Shown: positions 29,787-38,160 of the stretch, piece after piece
Layout: each line of letters starts with the position of its first letter
Position numbering within the stretch: the stretch's first letter is position 1
Assembly (NCBI GenBank): GCA_913065025.1
Contig: CAJYAP010000008.1
Span: 1-40,120 of the forward strand
From: an uncultured Gammaproteobacteria bacterium
Lineage (GTDB): Bacteria; Pseudomonadota; Gammaproteobacteria; Poriferisulfidales; GCA-002705445
Length of the DNA: 40,120 nucleotides
Reading direction: 5' to 3'
The notes under the pieces: model-generated
Databases searched by the model: none
Seen by the model: only the letters and a program-made list of their open reading frames with translations
What the model was told of the DNA's origin: nothing
Position numbers and translations under genes: made by a program

Positions 29787-30701
29787 ATGAATATACGAGA
29801 TTTAGAATATTTAATTGCAGTATCAAAACATAAAAGTTTTGTAAAAGCTTCGTTAGAATGTCATGTATCCCAACCTACTTTAAGTGGTCAAATAAGGAAA
29901 CTTGAAGGTTACCTTGGAGCTCAAATCTTTGAAAGGACTACCAAGCAAGTGACAGTGACCAGCTTTGGAAAAGAAATTATTAATAAAGCAAGAGTAATAA
30001 TAGATAAGACATATGAGATAAAAAATTTATCGACTGATTATCAAGACCCTTGGCATCAACCAATTAAGATTGGTGTAATTCCATCTTTAGGACCTTATTT
30101 GATTCCTAATTTCATATTGAACTTGAGAAAAAATAATAAAAGCTCAAAAATATTTATAGATGAAGACATTACCGAGAATATTACAAAAAAACTTGAAAGT
30201 AGAGAGCTTGATGTTATTTTATTAGCAACTGACGTTGATAGTGAAAAATTCGAACAAATTAAACTTTTTGATGAGCCCTTCTGGGTGGCATATTCAAAAA
30301 ATAAAGAACTTGATAAGCTCGATGAAATAAAAACAACAGACTTAAACTTAAAACAGATGCTTCTTCTTTCTGATGGCCATTGTCTTAGAGATCAGATAAT
30401 GGAAATTTGGGAGGCTTATGATAAGAATAATATATTGCATCGATATGATACCAAAGCTTCAAGTTTAGAAACATTGGTAAATTTAGTATCTGTAGGAGAA
30501 GGGTTTACATTTGTTCCTGCTCTTGCACTTCAATCAGCATGGACAACTGATAAAGGCATACAGGTAAGAAAATTAAATCACAAGAAAGCCTATAGAAGAA
30601 TAAGACTTGTTTTTAGAAGAAATTATTATAAAAAAGATTTATTAACAAACCTATCAAAAATACTTTTAGAATTTCTTCCTAACACTGTTAAGAAAATATA
30701 A
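29787..30701 (+). CDS. oxyR: LysR-family peroxide regulator OxyR
   Basis: MNIRDLEYLIAVSKHKSF...CHVSQPTLSGQIRKLEGYLG, IGVIPSLGPYLIPNF, LLLSDGHCLRDQIMEIW, ASSLETLVNLVSVGEGFTFVPALAL align with E. coli OxyR. Confidence 0.93.
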   Translation: MNIRDLEYLIAVSKHKSFVKASLECHVSQPTLSGQIRKLEGYLGAQIFERTTKQVTVTSFGKEIINKARVIIDKTYEIKNLSTDYQDPWHQPIKIGVIPSLGPYLIPNFILNLRKNNKSSKIFIDEDITENITKKLESRELDVILLATDVDSEKFEQIKLFDEPFWVAYSKNKELDKLDEIKTTDLNLKQMLLLSDGHCLRDQIMEIWEAYDKNNILHRYDTKASSLETLVNLVSVGEGFTFVPALALQSAWTTDKGIQVRKLNHKKAYRRIRLVFRRNYYKKDLLTNLSKILLEFLPNTVKKI

Positions 30702-30705
30702 ATTA

Positions 30706-31179
30706 TTATTTTTTCTCAAGTTTTAATAAACTTCTTTTTATAAACATCATATCTCCATTTTCTTTTATGTCTTCTCCAGAAAAACCTCCAATATTATTTA
30801 TTCCTACAACTCTGTGACAAGGAACTAATAATTGAATAGGATTATTCCTGCATGCATTACCAACTGGTCTAGGATGAGTTTCATTTAATTTTGCTATTTC
30901 AGAGTAAGTAATTGTATTTCCATAACTTATTCTTGCAACTTCTTTTAAAATTTTAGCTTGATATTTAGTACCTGATACTTTGAAAGGAACATCAAATATA
31001 CTTAGTTTCTTATTAAAGTATGAATCTAACTGCTTACAAACTTCTTTTAGAAATATATTTTTTGGCTTTATCTTCTTTAATTTTTTATCAAACTTTAATT
31101 CATTAATTACTTCATCATAAGTATTAATTCCTATTGGTCCAATTGGACTAATAAAAACCATTTCATAATTTTTTACCAT
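30706..31179 (-). CDS. ogt: Methylated-DNA--protein-cysteine S-methyltransferase
   Basis: GNACRNNPIQLLVPCHRVVG; PCHRV active site. Confidence 0.92.
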   Translation of the reverse strand: MVKNYEMVFISPIGPIGINTYDEVINELKFDKKLKKIKPKNIFLKEVCKQLDSYFNKKLSIFDVPFKVSGTKYQAKILKEVARISYGNTITYSEIAKLNETHPRPVGNACRNNPIQLLVPCHRVVGINNIGGFSGEDIKENGDMMFIKRSLLKLEKK

Positions 31180-31185
31180 TAATGA

Positions 31186-31536
31186 TTATTTTCTTGGGGC
31201 CAGCTTTTCTTTAATTCTAGCTGCTTTACCTGACAGTTCACGTAAATAATATAATTTTGAACGCCTCACTCTACCTCTTCTTTTAAGCTCTATACTTGCT
31301 ATTAAAGGGCTATGAGTTTGGAAAACTCTCTCAACACCTTCCCCATGAGATATTTTTCTAACTGTAAAAGATGAATTTACTCCACGATTTTTCAATGCAA
31401 TAACAACACCCTCAAACGCTTGAAGTCTTTCTCTTTCACCCTCTTTAACTCTTACTTGAACAACAATATCATCACCTGGTGAAAACTCAGGGATTTCTTT
31501 AATTTGCTCTTTGTTGATTTCGTCAATTATATTCAT
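31186..31536 (-). CDS. rplS: 50S ribosomal protein L19
   Basis: [60 protein letters not shown]. Confidence 0.97.
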   Translation of the reverse strand: MNIIDEINKEQIKEIPEFSPGDDIVVQVRVKEGERERLQAFEGVVIALKNRGVNSSFTVRKISHGEGVERVFQTHSPLIASIELKRRGRVRRSKLYYLRELSGKAARIKEKLAPRK

Positions 31537-31581
31537 TGTGATTCTCTATTTAGAAAACAGATGATATCTTCTGTTGACCTT

Positions 31582-32268
31582 TTATGAAAGCTTTTTTTTG
31601 ATTAAATCGCTTCTTTTGTTGTTTGTGACCAGCATAGCCTGTTTTTCTCTCCAAACCCTTATTTCTTCATGATTCCCACTCAATAAAACTTTGGGAACAT
31701 TTTTTCCCTCTACTTTCTCTGGCCTTGTGTAATGCGGATATTCTAAGTATCCATTAGTAAAAGACTCCTCTTTATTTGAATCTTCATGTCCTAAAACACC
31801 AGGTATCATTCTTGCTACAGCATCAATTATCACACACGCAGCGACTTCGCCTCCGCTTAAAATATAATCACCAATTGACCACTCTTCATCAACTTCTAGG
31901 TCAATAAACCTTTGATCGACGCCTTCATAACGGCCAGCTATAATTATTAAATTATCATTGTTAGCTGTTTTCACAATCATTTCTTGATTAACTTTTTTTC
32001 CTTTTGGAGATAAGTATATACATTTATAATTTTTTAATTTAGATTTTACGTATCTAGTTGCATCAATCAAAGGTTGTGCTTGAAGAACCATGCCTGCACC
32101 TCCACCATATGGTTTATCATCTACATAACCATTTTTATCTGAAAAATCTCTTAAATTAATAGTTTCAATATTAATTAAAGATTTATCTTGTCCTTTTTTT
32201 AAAACACCATAATTTATAAAATCTCTAATTAATTCAGGAAATACTGATATTACATATATATGTCTCAT
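31582..32268 (-). CDS. trmD: tRNA (guanine-N1)-methyltransferase
   Basis: SVFPELI, YVDDKPYGGGAGMVLQAQPL, GRYEGVDQRFI, SIGDYILSGGEVAA; start at MRHIYVIS. Confidence 0.96.
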   Translation of the reverse strand: MRHIYVISVFPELIRDFINYGVLKKGQDKSLINIETINLRDFSDKNGYVDDKPYGGGAGMVLQAQPLIDATRYVKSKLKNYKCIYLSPKGKKVNQEMIVKTANNDNLIIIAGRYEGVDQRFIDLEVDEEWSIGDYILSGGEVAACVIIDAVARMIPGVLGHEDSNKEESFTNGYLEYPHYTRPEKVEGKNVPKVLLSGNHEEIRVWREKQAMLVTNNKRSDLIKKKLS

Positions 32269-32272
32269 TTCA

Positions 32273-32776
32273 CTACTCACAATACATCTTATTAATGATA
32301 ATTTTTTTTTCTTCTATGATTACTTCTTTGATAGACTCTCCAAATATATAAGGAATCAAAATTTCCTCATCTCCTTTTATAATTAAAACATCATTTGAAC
32401 CTGTCTCTATTATATCACTAACCACTCCAATTTTTTTTTCACTATCTAAGTAAGCAGTTAAACCGATTAGGTCATCCCAGTAGAATTGATTTTCTCGGAG
32501 TTTATCCAACTGATCTCTTGCTATAAAAATATCTTTTCCAATATAGTCGTTAGAATCTTCCCTGCAATTAAAATCTTTAAATTTTACTTTTATAGATTTT
32601 CCAATCAATATATCTTCTACATATAATTGGATATACTCTCTACCTTTTAAAATATAAAAATACTGGTAGCTTGAAAATTTCTTTTTAGTTTCTGAGAATG
32701 AGTATATTTTTAACCAACCATTTAAACCTTGGTGGGCTTGAATTTTTGCAATGAGAATTTTTTCAGAGTCTTGCAA
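32273..32776 (-). CDS. rimM: 16S rRNA processing protein RimM
   Basis: AKIQAHQGLNGWLKIYSF, FYWDDLIGLTAY, ILIPYIF; in rpsP-rimM-trmD-rplS order. Confidence 0.94.
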   Translation of the reverse strand: MQDSEKILIAKIQAHQGLNGWLKIYSFSETKKKFSSYQYFYILKGREYIQLYVEDILIGKSIKVKFKDFNCREDSNDYIGKDIFIARDQLDKLRENQFYWDDLIGLTAYLDSEKKIGVVSDIIETGSNDVLIIKGDEEILIPYIFGESIKEVIIEEKKIIINKMYCE

Positions 32777-32784
32777 CTTTTAAG

Positions 32785-33021
32785 TTAATCTTGCTTTAAA
32801 AGCTTAGCAACTCTATCAGATGTTTTTGCGCCTACAGATAACCAGTAGTCAATTCTTTCGCTATTTAATCGAAGTTTAATCTCTTGCCCAGTTGCCATTG
32901 GATTAAAAAAACCTAATCTTTCGATATAACCACTTCCTCTTCTTTTTCTAGAATCTGTAGCAACCAAATGATAGAAAGGTTTTTTCTTGGCACCACCTCT
33001 TGATAATCTTATTTTAACCAT
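32785..33021 (-). CDS. rpsP: 30S ribosomal protein S16
   Basis: [41 protein letters not shown]. Confidence 0.97.
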   Translation of the reverse strand: MVKIRLSRGGAKKKPFYHLVATDSRKRRGSGYIERLGFFNPMATGQEIKLRLNSERIDYWLSVGAKTSDRVAKLLKQD

Positions 33022-33130
33022 ATTCTTAACTTCACATTTACTTATTTATTTGTAAGAGTCGCTATTCTACTTGAAAACATATCAATAAGTAAAGATTATA
33101 CTTTCCTAGAGTGTATAATATTTCTAATAT

Positions 33131-33217
33131 GCCGCTGTGGTGGAATTGGTAGACACGTCGGATTCAAAATCCGATTCCCGCAAGGGAGTAACGGTTCAAG
33201 TCCGTTCAGCGGTACCA
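33131..33217 (+). tRNA. tRNA-Leu (CAA)
   Basis: 87 nt; acceptor GCCGCTG/CAGCGGT, anticodon loop TTCAAAA between TCGGA/TCCGA, long variable arm, GGTTCAAGTCC T-arm, encoded CCA. TATAAT at 33114-33119 upstream. Confidence 0.95.
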
Positions 33218-33228
33218 TGCGAAAAATT

Positions 33229-33305
33229 GCCCTGATGGCACAACTGGATAGCGCGTCCCCCTCCTAAGGGGAAGGTTGCAGGTTCGACCCCTGCTCAGGG
33301 CACCA
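33229..33305 (+). tRNA. tRNA-Arg (CCT)
   Basis: 77 nt; acceptor GCCCTGA/TCAGGGC, anticodon loop CTCCTAA between TCCCC/GGGGA, T-arm GCAGGTTCGACCCCTGC, encoded CCA. Confidence 0.94.
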
Positions 33306-33329
33306 TTAAATATTTAGAAAATTACATAA

Positions 33330-33896
33330 TTAATAATTATCAATAGTTTCTTTTAGAAAATTTAAGTTTCGATTTATAGTTTTCTTAAAAACTGACTCAC
33401 CAATAAAAGGTGGTAGCGACATTGTTGCTAAAAAATTTGAATAATATGTAACTTTAGATTTACCAATATTTTGACTAGATTTAATAATCCATGAAGTTTT
33501 ACCTGATCTCATTGGACTTTCATCACTGGGCATCACTTCTGAATTAATAACGCAATGACTATTATCTATACAATAACTTAATATAGATTCATACATTATC
33601 ATTTCCCTACAAAAGAAAAGTATACAATCCCTAAATGTACTTTTTAATACTAATCTATCAGAGTCTCGACTTTTTATCTGTGTGCCAACTAACGAAGGAT
33701 TAAATCTATGAATATTTTTAAAATCTGTTAAAAGATTAAAATTTTTTCTTACACTATTAGATGAGTTAAAAGAAAATTTAATATCAAAACTTCTAGAACC
33801 ATCGCTGTTTTTTTTAACAAAAATTTCTTCAGAATATGCGTGTGTACTAAAACCAAAAGAAATTACAGCAATGATTATTACTACAATTCTTTTCAT
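33330..33896 (-). CDS. Exported SRPBCC/START-like (coenzyme Q-binding type) protein
   Basis: Signal peptide MKRIVVIIIAVISFGFSTHAYSEE; FNLLTDFKNIHRFNPSLVGTQIKSRDSDRLVLKSTFRDC resembles the RatA/Coq10 fold. Confidence 0.55.
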   Translation of the reverse strand: MKRIVVIIIAVISFGFSTHAYSEEIFVKKNSDGSRSFDIKFSFNSSNSVRKNFNLLTDFKNIHRFNPSLVGTQIKSRDSDRLVLKSTFRDCILFFCREMIMYESILSYCIDNSHCVINSEVMPSDESPMRSGKTSWIIKSSQNIGKSKVTYYSNFLATMSLPPFIGESVFKKTINRNLNFLKETIDNY

Positions 33897-33902
33897 TATT
33901 AT

Positions 33903-34247
33903 TTAACAATTATCTATAACAAAAAATTTCTTAAATGAACTTTTTATAGTCCAGACTGACTTAATGCCTTTATGAAAAAGTACTACGTCTCCTTTATTTA
34001 GATTATAATTTTCTGTTTCCGTTTCTATTAATAAGCTGCCTTCTAAAACATGAATATACTCATCACCCGGAAATTCATAGTCAAATTTCATAGGCTCACA
34101 TCGCCACAGTCCTGAAAAAGTCGGCAGGTCACTTGAATTAGTTGTGCCAAGCCAATGAACTTCTCCTGCCTGCTTATCTCCAATCATGAATGGTTCATAT
34201 TCATTTGCATTAACTGTTGTTTTTAGAAAACCTGTGTTATTAACCAT
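33903..34247 (-). CDS. Small cupin-domain protein
   Basis: GLWRCEPMKFDYEFPGDEYIHVLEGSLLIETETENYNLNKGDVVLFHKGIKSVWTI. Confidence 0.8.
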   Translation of the reverse strand: MVNNTGFLKTTVNANEYEPFMIGDKQAGEVHWLGTTNSSDLPTFSGLWRCEPMKFDYEFPGDEYIHVLEGSLLIETETENYNLNKGDVVLFHKGIKSVWTIKSSFKKFFVIDNC

Positions 34248-34274
34248 TATTACTCCTATTTTTTATTTTTGTTT

Positions 34275-34874
34275 TTATGGGGAAAGTCTCTCAACTTTCC
34301 AATCTGAACTATCCTTATGAAATTTTAATCTATCATGAATACGACCTTCATGTCCTTGCCAAAATTCTATTGTCTTAGGAACTATGATGAACCCTCCCCA
34401 ATGGTCTGGTCTAGGTATTTTTTTGTTTTCGAATTTTTTTTCTAATTCTTCTAGTTTTTTGGTAATTACCTCATAATCCTCAATAACTTGGCTCTGGTTT
34501 GATGCGTGTGCACCTAATTGGCTTAATCTTGCACGCGACGAAAAATATTCATCTGATACTTTTGAATCAATTTTTTTGATTTCACCCTCTACCCTTACTT
34601 GTCTTTCTAACGCGTCCCAAAAAAAATTAAGAGCAACATTAGGATTTTCAATAATTTCTTTCGATTTTCTACTTGTGTAATTCGTATAAAATATAAAGCC
34701 ATTTTCGTCGAAAGATTTTAAAAGAACCATTCTTGATGACGGAATACCATCTTTTGAGGCAGACGCAACATTCATTGCATTAGGATCTTTTAGTCCAATT
34801 TTTTTAGCTTCATTAAACCAAATTTCAAACTGCTTGAAAGGGTTACGATCTATGTTTTCTTCAGTTAGGTACAT
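34275..34874 (-). CDS. pdxH: Pyridoxamine 5'-phosphate oxidase
   Basis: NAMNVASASKDGIPSSRMVLLKSFDENGFIFYTNYTSRKSKEI, RPDHWGGFIIVP, IEFWQGHEGRIHDRL. Confidence 0.96.
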   Translation of the reverse strand: MYLTEENIDRNPFKQFEIWFNEAKKIGLKDPNAMNVASASKDGIPSSRMVLLKSFDENGFIFYTNYTSRKSKEIIENPNVALNFFWDALERQVRVEGEIKKIDSKVSDEYFSSRARLSQLGAHASNQSQVIEDYEVITKKLEELEKKFENKKIPRPDHWGGFIIVPKTIEFWQGHEGRIHDRLKFHKDSSDWKVERLSP

Positions 34875-34953
34875 ATTTTAAGTTTATACTAGATACAATT
34901 AAAAATTAAGTTTATAATGACCTATACATTTCAATCACACAAAATAGAATAAA

Positions 34954-35166
34954 ATGGCAGAGACACTACTAAGAAAAAATGAAGATGCTGGCTACATAAT
35001 AGCTTGGAAACATAAACAAAATCACGATGATTTAGGAAAATTTGACAAAGAAATGACTTATGGCGAAGCTCTGAAAGAATGCGATAAACTCATTAGTGAA
35101 AATAGCGAGAAAACTTTTTGGCCTGAAAAGTCAGAAGAATCAAAAGAAGGATTTGCTTTTCCTTAA
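34954..35166 (+). CDS. Hypothetical small acidic protein (70 aa)
   Basis: Clean ORF between pdxH and msrA, no overlapping gene: MAETLLRKNEDAGYIIAWKHKQNHDDLGKFDKEMTYGEALKECDKLI... Confidence 0.6.
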   Translation: MAETLLRKNEDAGYIIAWKHKQNHDDLGKFDKEMTYGEALKECDKLISENSEKTFWPEKSEESKEGFAFP

Positions 35167-35167
35167 T

Positions 35168-35785
35168 TTATATATCTAAATTTAATCCTAATCCCTGAAT
35201 TCCACAATATCCTTGCGGATTCTTCGCCAAGTATTGTTGGTGATAATCTTCTGCATTAAAGAATCTTTCGTTCATTTTTATTTCTGTGGTAATCAATTTA
35301 TTAAAATTATTTTTTTCTAAAGTATCTTGGTATTCTTTTAGTAAACTAATCGACAAGTCATGATAAACATCATTATTAGTATATATGCATGATCTATATT
35401 GTGTTCCTATATCGTTACCTTGCCTCATACCTTGTGTTGGGTCATGATTTTCAAAAAAAACTTTTAATACTTTTTTAAAGATATTTTGCTGTTTCTCAAA
35501 TACAACTTTTACCAACTCAGCATGTCCTGTTTTTCCAGAGCAAATATCTTGATAGGTTGGATTTTTTGTAAAACCTCCACCATAACCAACCGAAGTTATA
35601 TGGACATATGGCAATTCCCAAAATAATCTTTCAGCTCCCCAAAAACAACCAAGACCAAGAAAAACTTCCGAATAATTATCAGTATGATAATTTTTTACAC
35701 TATTCTTATTTACATAATGATATTCATTTATTTGAATTTCATTTTCTCTGTCAGGCAATGCACTATTTTTATTTACCTCTATCAT
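35168..35785 (-). CDS. msrA: Peptide methionine sulfoxide reductase A
   Basis: GLGCFWGAERLFWELPYVHITSVGYGGG, NPTYQDICSGKTGHAE, HDPTQGMRQGNDIGTQYRSCIY. Confidence 0.95.
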   Translation of the reverse strand: MIEVNKNSALPDRENEIQINEYHYVNKNSVKNYHTDNYSEVFLGLGCFWGAERLFWELPYVHITSVGYGGGFTKNPTYQDICSGKTGHAELVKVVFEKQQNIFKKVLKVFFENHDPTQGMRQGNDIGTQYRSCIYTNNDVYHDLSISLLKEYQDTLEKNNFNKLITTEIKMNERFFNAEDYHQQYLAKNPQGYCGIQGLGLNLDI

Positions 35786-35807
35786 TTTTTTATTTTTAAC
35801 ATATTAA

Positions 35808-35840
35808 TTTACATAAAACAAAGGCCGCAAAAGCGACCTT
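35808..35840 (-). terminator. Rho-independent terminator downstream of the DUF1326 gene
   Basis: Minus-strand RNA AAGGUCGC-UUUU-GCGGCCUU followed by UGUUUUAUGU; 8-bp stem with one G-U. Confidence 0.8.
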
Positions 35841-35857
35841 AAGAGCTCAACATATAT

Positions 35858-35875
35858 ATTATTATTATTATTATT
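35858..35875. repeat. (ATT)6 microsatellite
   Basis: Six perfect ATT units, 2 nt from the DUF1326 stop codon. Confidence 0.9.
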
Positions 35876-35877
35876 CT

Positions 35878-36498
35878 TTAGTTAGGACCATATGCGAATG
35901 GTGATGCTAAACCAACCTTCCCTGTTTGAGAGAAGTTTTTACCATTACCTGTATATGTATTCTTAACAGATTTGAATACTTGAATATCGAATGGAGGTGC
36001 AACTGCTAATGGCATGTTACTAACTTTAACAGCACCGCCATCCATTCCAGTTACAGCAACAAGTTCTTCGTGACCTACATCACCTATTTTGAGAAGTTTC
36101 TTTTCACTAGAATCTTCTATAGTGATTGGAGCTTTCTCAGCACTCATTACTTCTCCTACTAAACTAGCTATTACGGCTAAGTGGCCGCCATGATTTCCGC
36201 TCCACAATTCGCATATTGCATTGAATTGCTCGTCTGAAGCACCGTCATCAACATATAAAGCCAATGACCATCCACCATCAGTTAAATTTCCTGTTTCCCC
36301 TTTACATGGGGCATGTAGCCAAGCAGCAACTTTTCTTCCACTTAAATCTACGCCATCTAAGTTACCCTCATCTATTGTCCATCCCACTTGAGCTTCACAA
36401 AAACCTTCTGTTGGTGGCTCTAAAAATATGCATGGACAAACTAAATCACAATTACATGATTCAAAATAATTACCCTTTACGCTCCAATTGTCTGACAT
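35878..36498 (-). CDS. DUF1326 family protein, Cys-rich N-terminus
   Basis: GNYFESCNCDLVCPCIFLEPPTEGFCEAQVGW. Confidence 0.88.
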   Translation of the reverse strand: MSDNWSVKGNYFESCNCDLVCPCIFLEPPTEGFCEAQVGWTIDEGNLDGVDLSGRKVAAWLHAPCKGETGNLTDGGWSLALYVDDGASDEQFNAICELWSGNHGGHLAVIASLVGEVMSAEKAPITIEDSSEKKLLKIGDVGHEELVAVTGMDGGAVKVSNMPLAVAPPFDIQVFKSVKNTYTGNGKNFSQTGKVGLASPFAYGPN

Positions 36499-36735
36499 TA
36501 TCTTCTCCCCTAGTTAATTCAATTTTTTATACATACAATTACTATCAATGATTAATACTTTATCTTTCCTGTTAATAATGTCAATCTTTTAGATAAGCCA
36601 ATAAAATCATATATTTAAGATACATAATTTTTTTAAAAGTATGATTTATAAAGAAAAATAAACATTCAGCATGTTGAAAAAATACTTACAAAGTATAGAA
36701 TTCTACGAAATAAAAAAAATAATTAAGGGACTTGC

Positions 36736-38037
36736 ATGTCTAGTCAAGAAAATTTAAGCAGAATACAAAAAAATACTGTTATCGCAGGAATACTAGCTGT
36801 TTCATTAGCTGGCTGGTACTTTCTTTTTGCTATGGATGCGAATATGAAAAGTATGAATATGGATATGTCTAGCGGCATGCACATGAATATGAAAATGGAA
36901 CAAAAATCCAAAACAAAAATGGAAATATCTGCATCTGAAATGAAAATATCAAGACCTGTCGTTAGACTTGTGCCTCCAAATTTAGGCATGACAGCTGGCT
37001 ATATTACATTGGAGAATTTATCTAATGAAAATGTAAGCTTAATCGGAGCTTCATCTAAGGACTATAATAGTATTGAGATTCACGAAACTATCATTGATAA
37101 CGACAAAGCAATGATGAATGCCATTGAATCACTTGAAATAAAAGCAAAGAGTAAATCAGAATTAAAGCCTTTAGGATATCATTTAATGTTAATGGGCCCA
37201 TTAAAAGTATTTAAGGAAGATGACAATGTAATAATCAATCTTATCTTTGCTAATGGAAAACAAATGAGTGTTGACTTTACTGTTAAAAGAAATGTTATGG
37301 ATATGGAAATGGATATCGATATGGATCACGGTGATATGGGAATGATGGATGTAGATACCTGGTTACCAAACACATGGTGGATGCCACCAATGCACAATGT
37401 GTGGAGCTCAAATGACTTTTATCAGCTTGTTATAATGTGGTCAATAATGATGGTGGCAATGATGAGCCCAAGTATTATTCCCACAGTTTTAATGTTTGCT
37501 ACTGTCAATAAAGCAAAACAAAAAAATAATTTACAATACACCCCAACCTACATTTTTTACTTTGGCTACCTGATTGCATGGATATTATTTTCAATTGCAA
37601 TTTCTATTATTCAATATCCTCTCCACCAGATCAGTCTAATAAATCCTATGATGGCATCGATGAATAATTATTTCTCTGGTCTAGTTTTAATACTTGCTGG
37701 AATATATCAATTAACTCCTTACAAAAATGCTTGTCTAGATAAATGTCGATCACCTTTATCACTAGTTATGTCTAAATGGAAAGATGGTAATTTTGGTGCA
37801 TTAAGAATGGGGCTTGGACATGGATTTTATTGTGTATTTTGTTGTTGGTTCTTAATGGCTATCTTACTAGTAGCCGGTGTTATGAATATGTACTTTGTAG
37901 TTGCTCTTACGGTTTTTGTTCTTTTAGAAAAACTAATTTTGACTCCAGAATCTTTTGAAAATACTTTTCAGAAATTAATTACAGTAGTTCCAGGCATAGC
38001 CTTTATAATAGGCGGTATATACTATTTATTTAGCTAA
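36736..38037 (+). CDS. DUF2182 integral membrane protein with inserted PCuAC-type copper-chaperone domain
   Basis: DUF2182 hallmarks: MWSIMMVAMMSPSIIPTVLMFA, ACLDKCRSPLS, MGLGHGFYCVFCCWFLMAILLVAGVMN, LLEKL. PCuAC domain between TM1 and TM2: GYITLENLSNE...HETIIDNDKAMM...LKPLGYHLMLMGPL. Confidence 0.85.
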   Translation: MSSQENLSRIQKNTVIAGILAVSLAGWYFLFAMDANMKSMNMDMSSGMHMNMKMEQKSKTKMEISASEMKISRPVVRLVPPNLGMTAGYITLENLSNENVSLIGASSKDYNSIEIHETIIDNDKAMMNAIESLEIKAKSKSELKPLGYHLMLMGPLKVFKEDDNVIINLIFANGKQMSVDFTVKRNVMDMEMDIDMDHGDMGMMDVDTWLPNTWWMPPMHNVWSSNDFYQLVIMWSIMMVAMMSPSIIPTVLMFATVNKAKQKNNLQYTPTYIFYFGYLIAWILFSIAISIIQYPLHQISLINPMMASMNNYFSGLVLILAGIYQLTPYKNACLDKCRSPLSLVMSKWKDGNFGALRMGLGHGFYCVFCCWFLMAILLVAGVMNMYFVVALTVFVLLEKLILTPESFENTFQKLITVVPGIAFIIGGIYYLFS

Positions 38038-38160
38038 AAATATTTTCTTGCAAAAACTATAAATACTGGTTTATCATAGAAATACGTATAAAGTTTCTCT
38101 TTATACAGCCATAAAGCATGGGGAAAAAGCTTACCTTAAGTTACTTTATAAGGAGGCAAT

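Noticed and set aside
36264-36551. 95-aa plus-strand ORF overlapping the DUF1326 start
   Set aside because: Low-complexity antisense translation of DUF1326; no conserved motifs.
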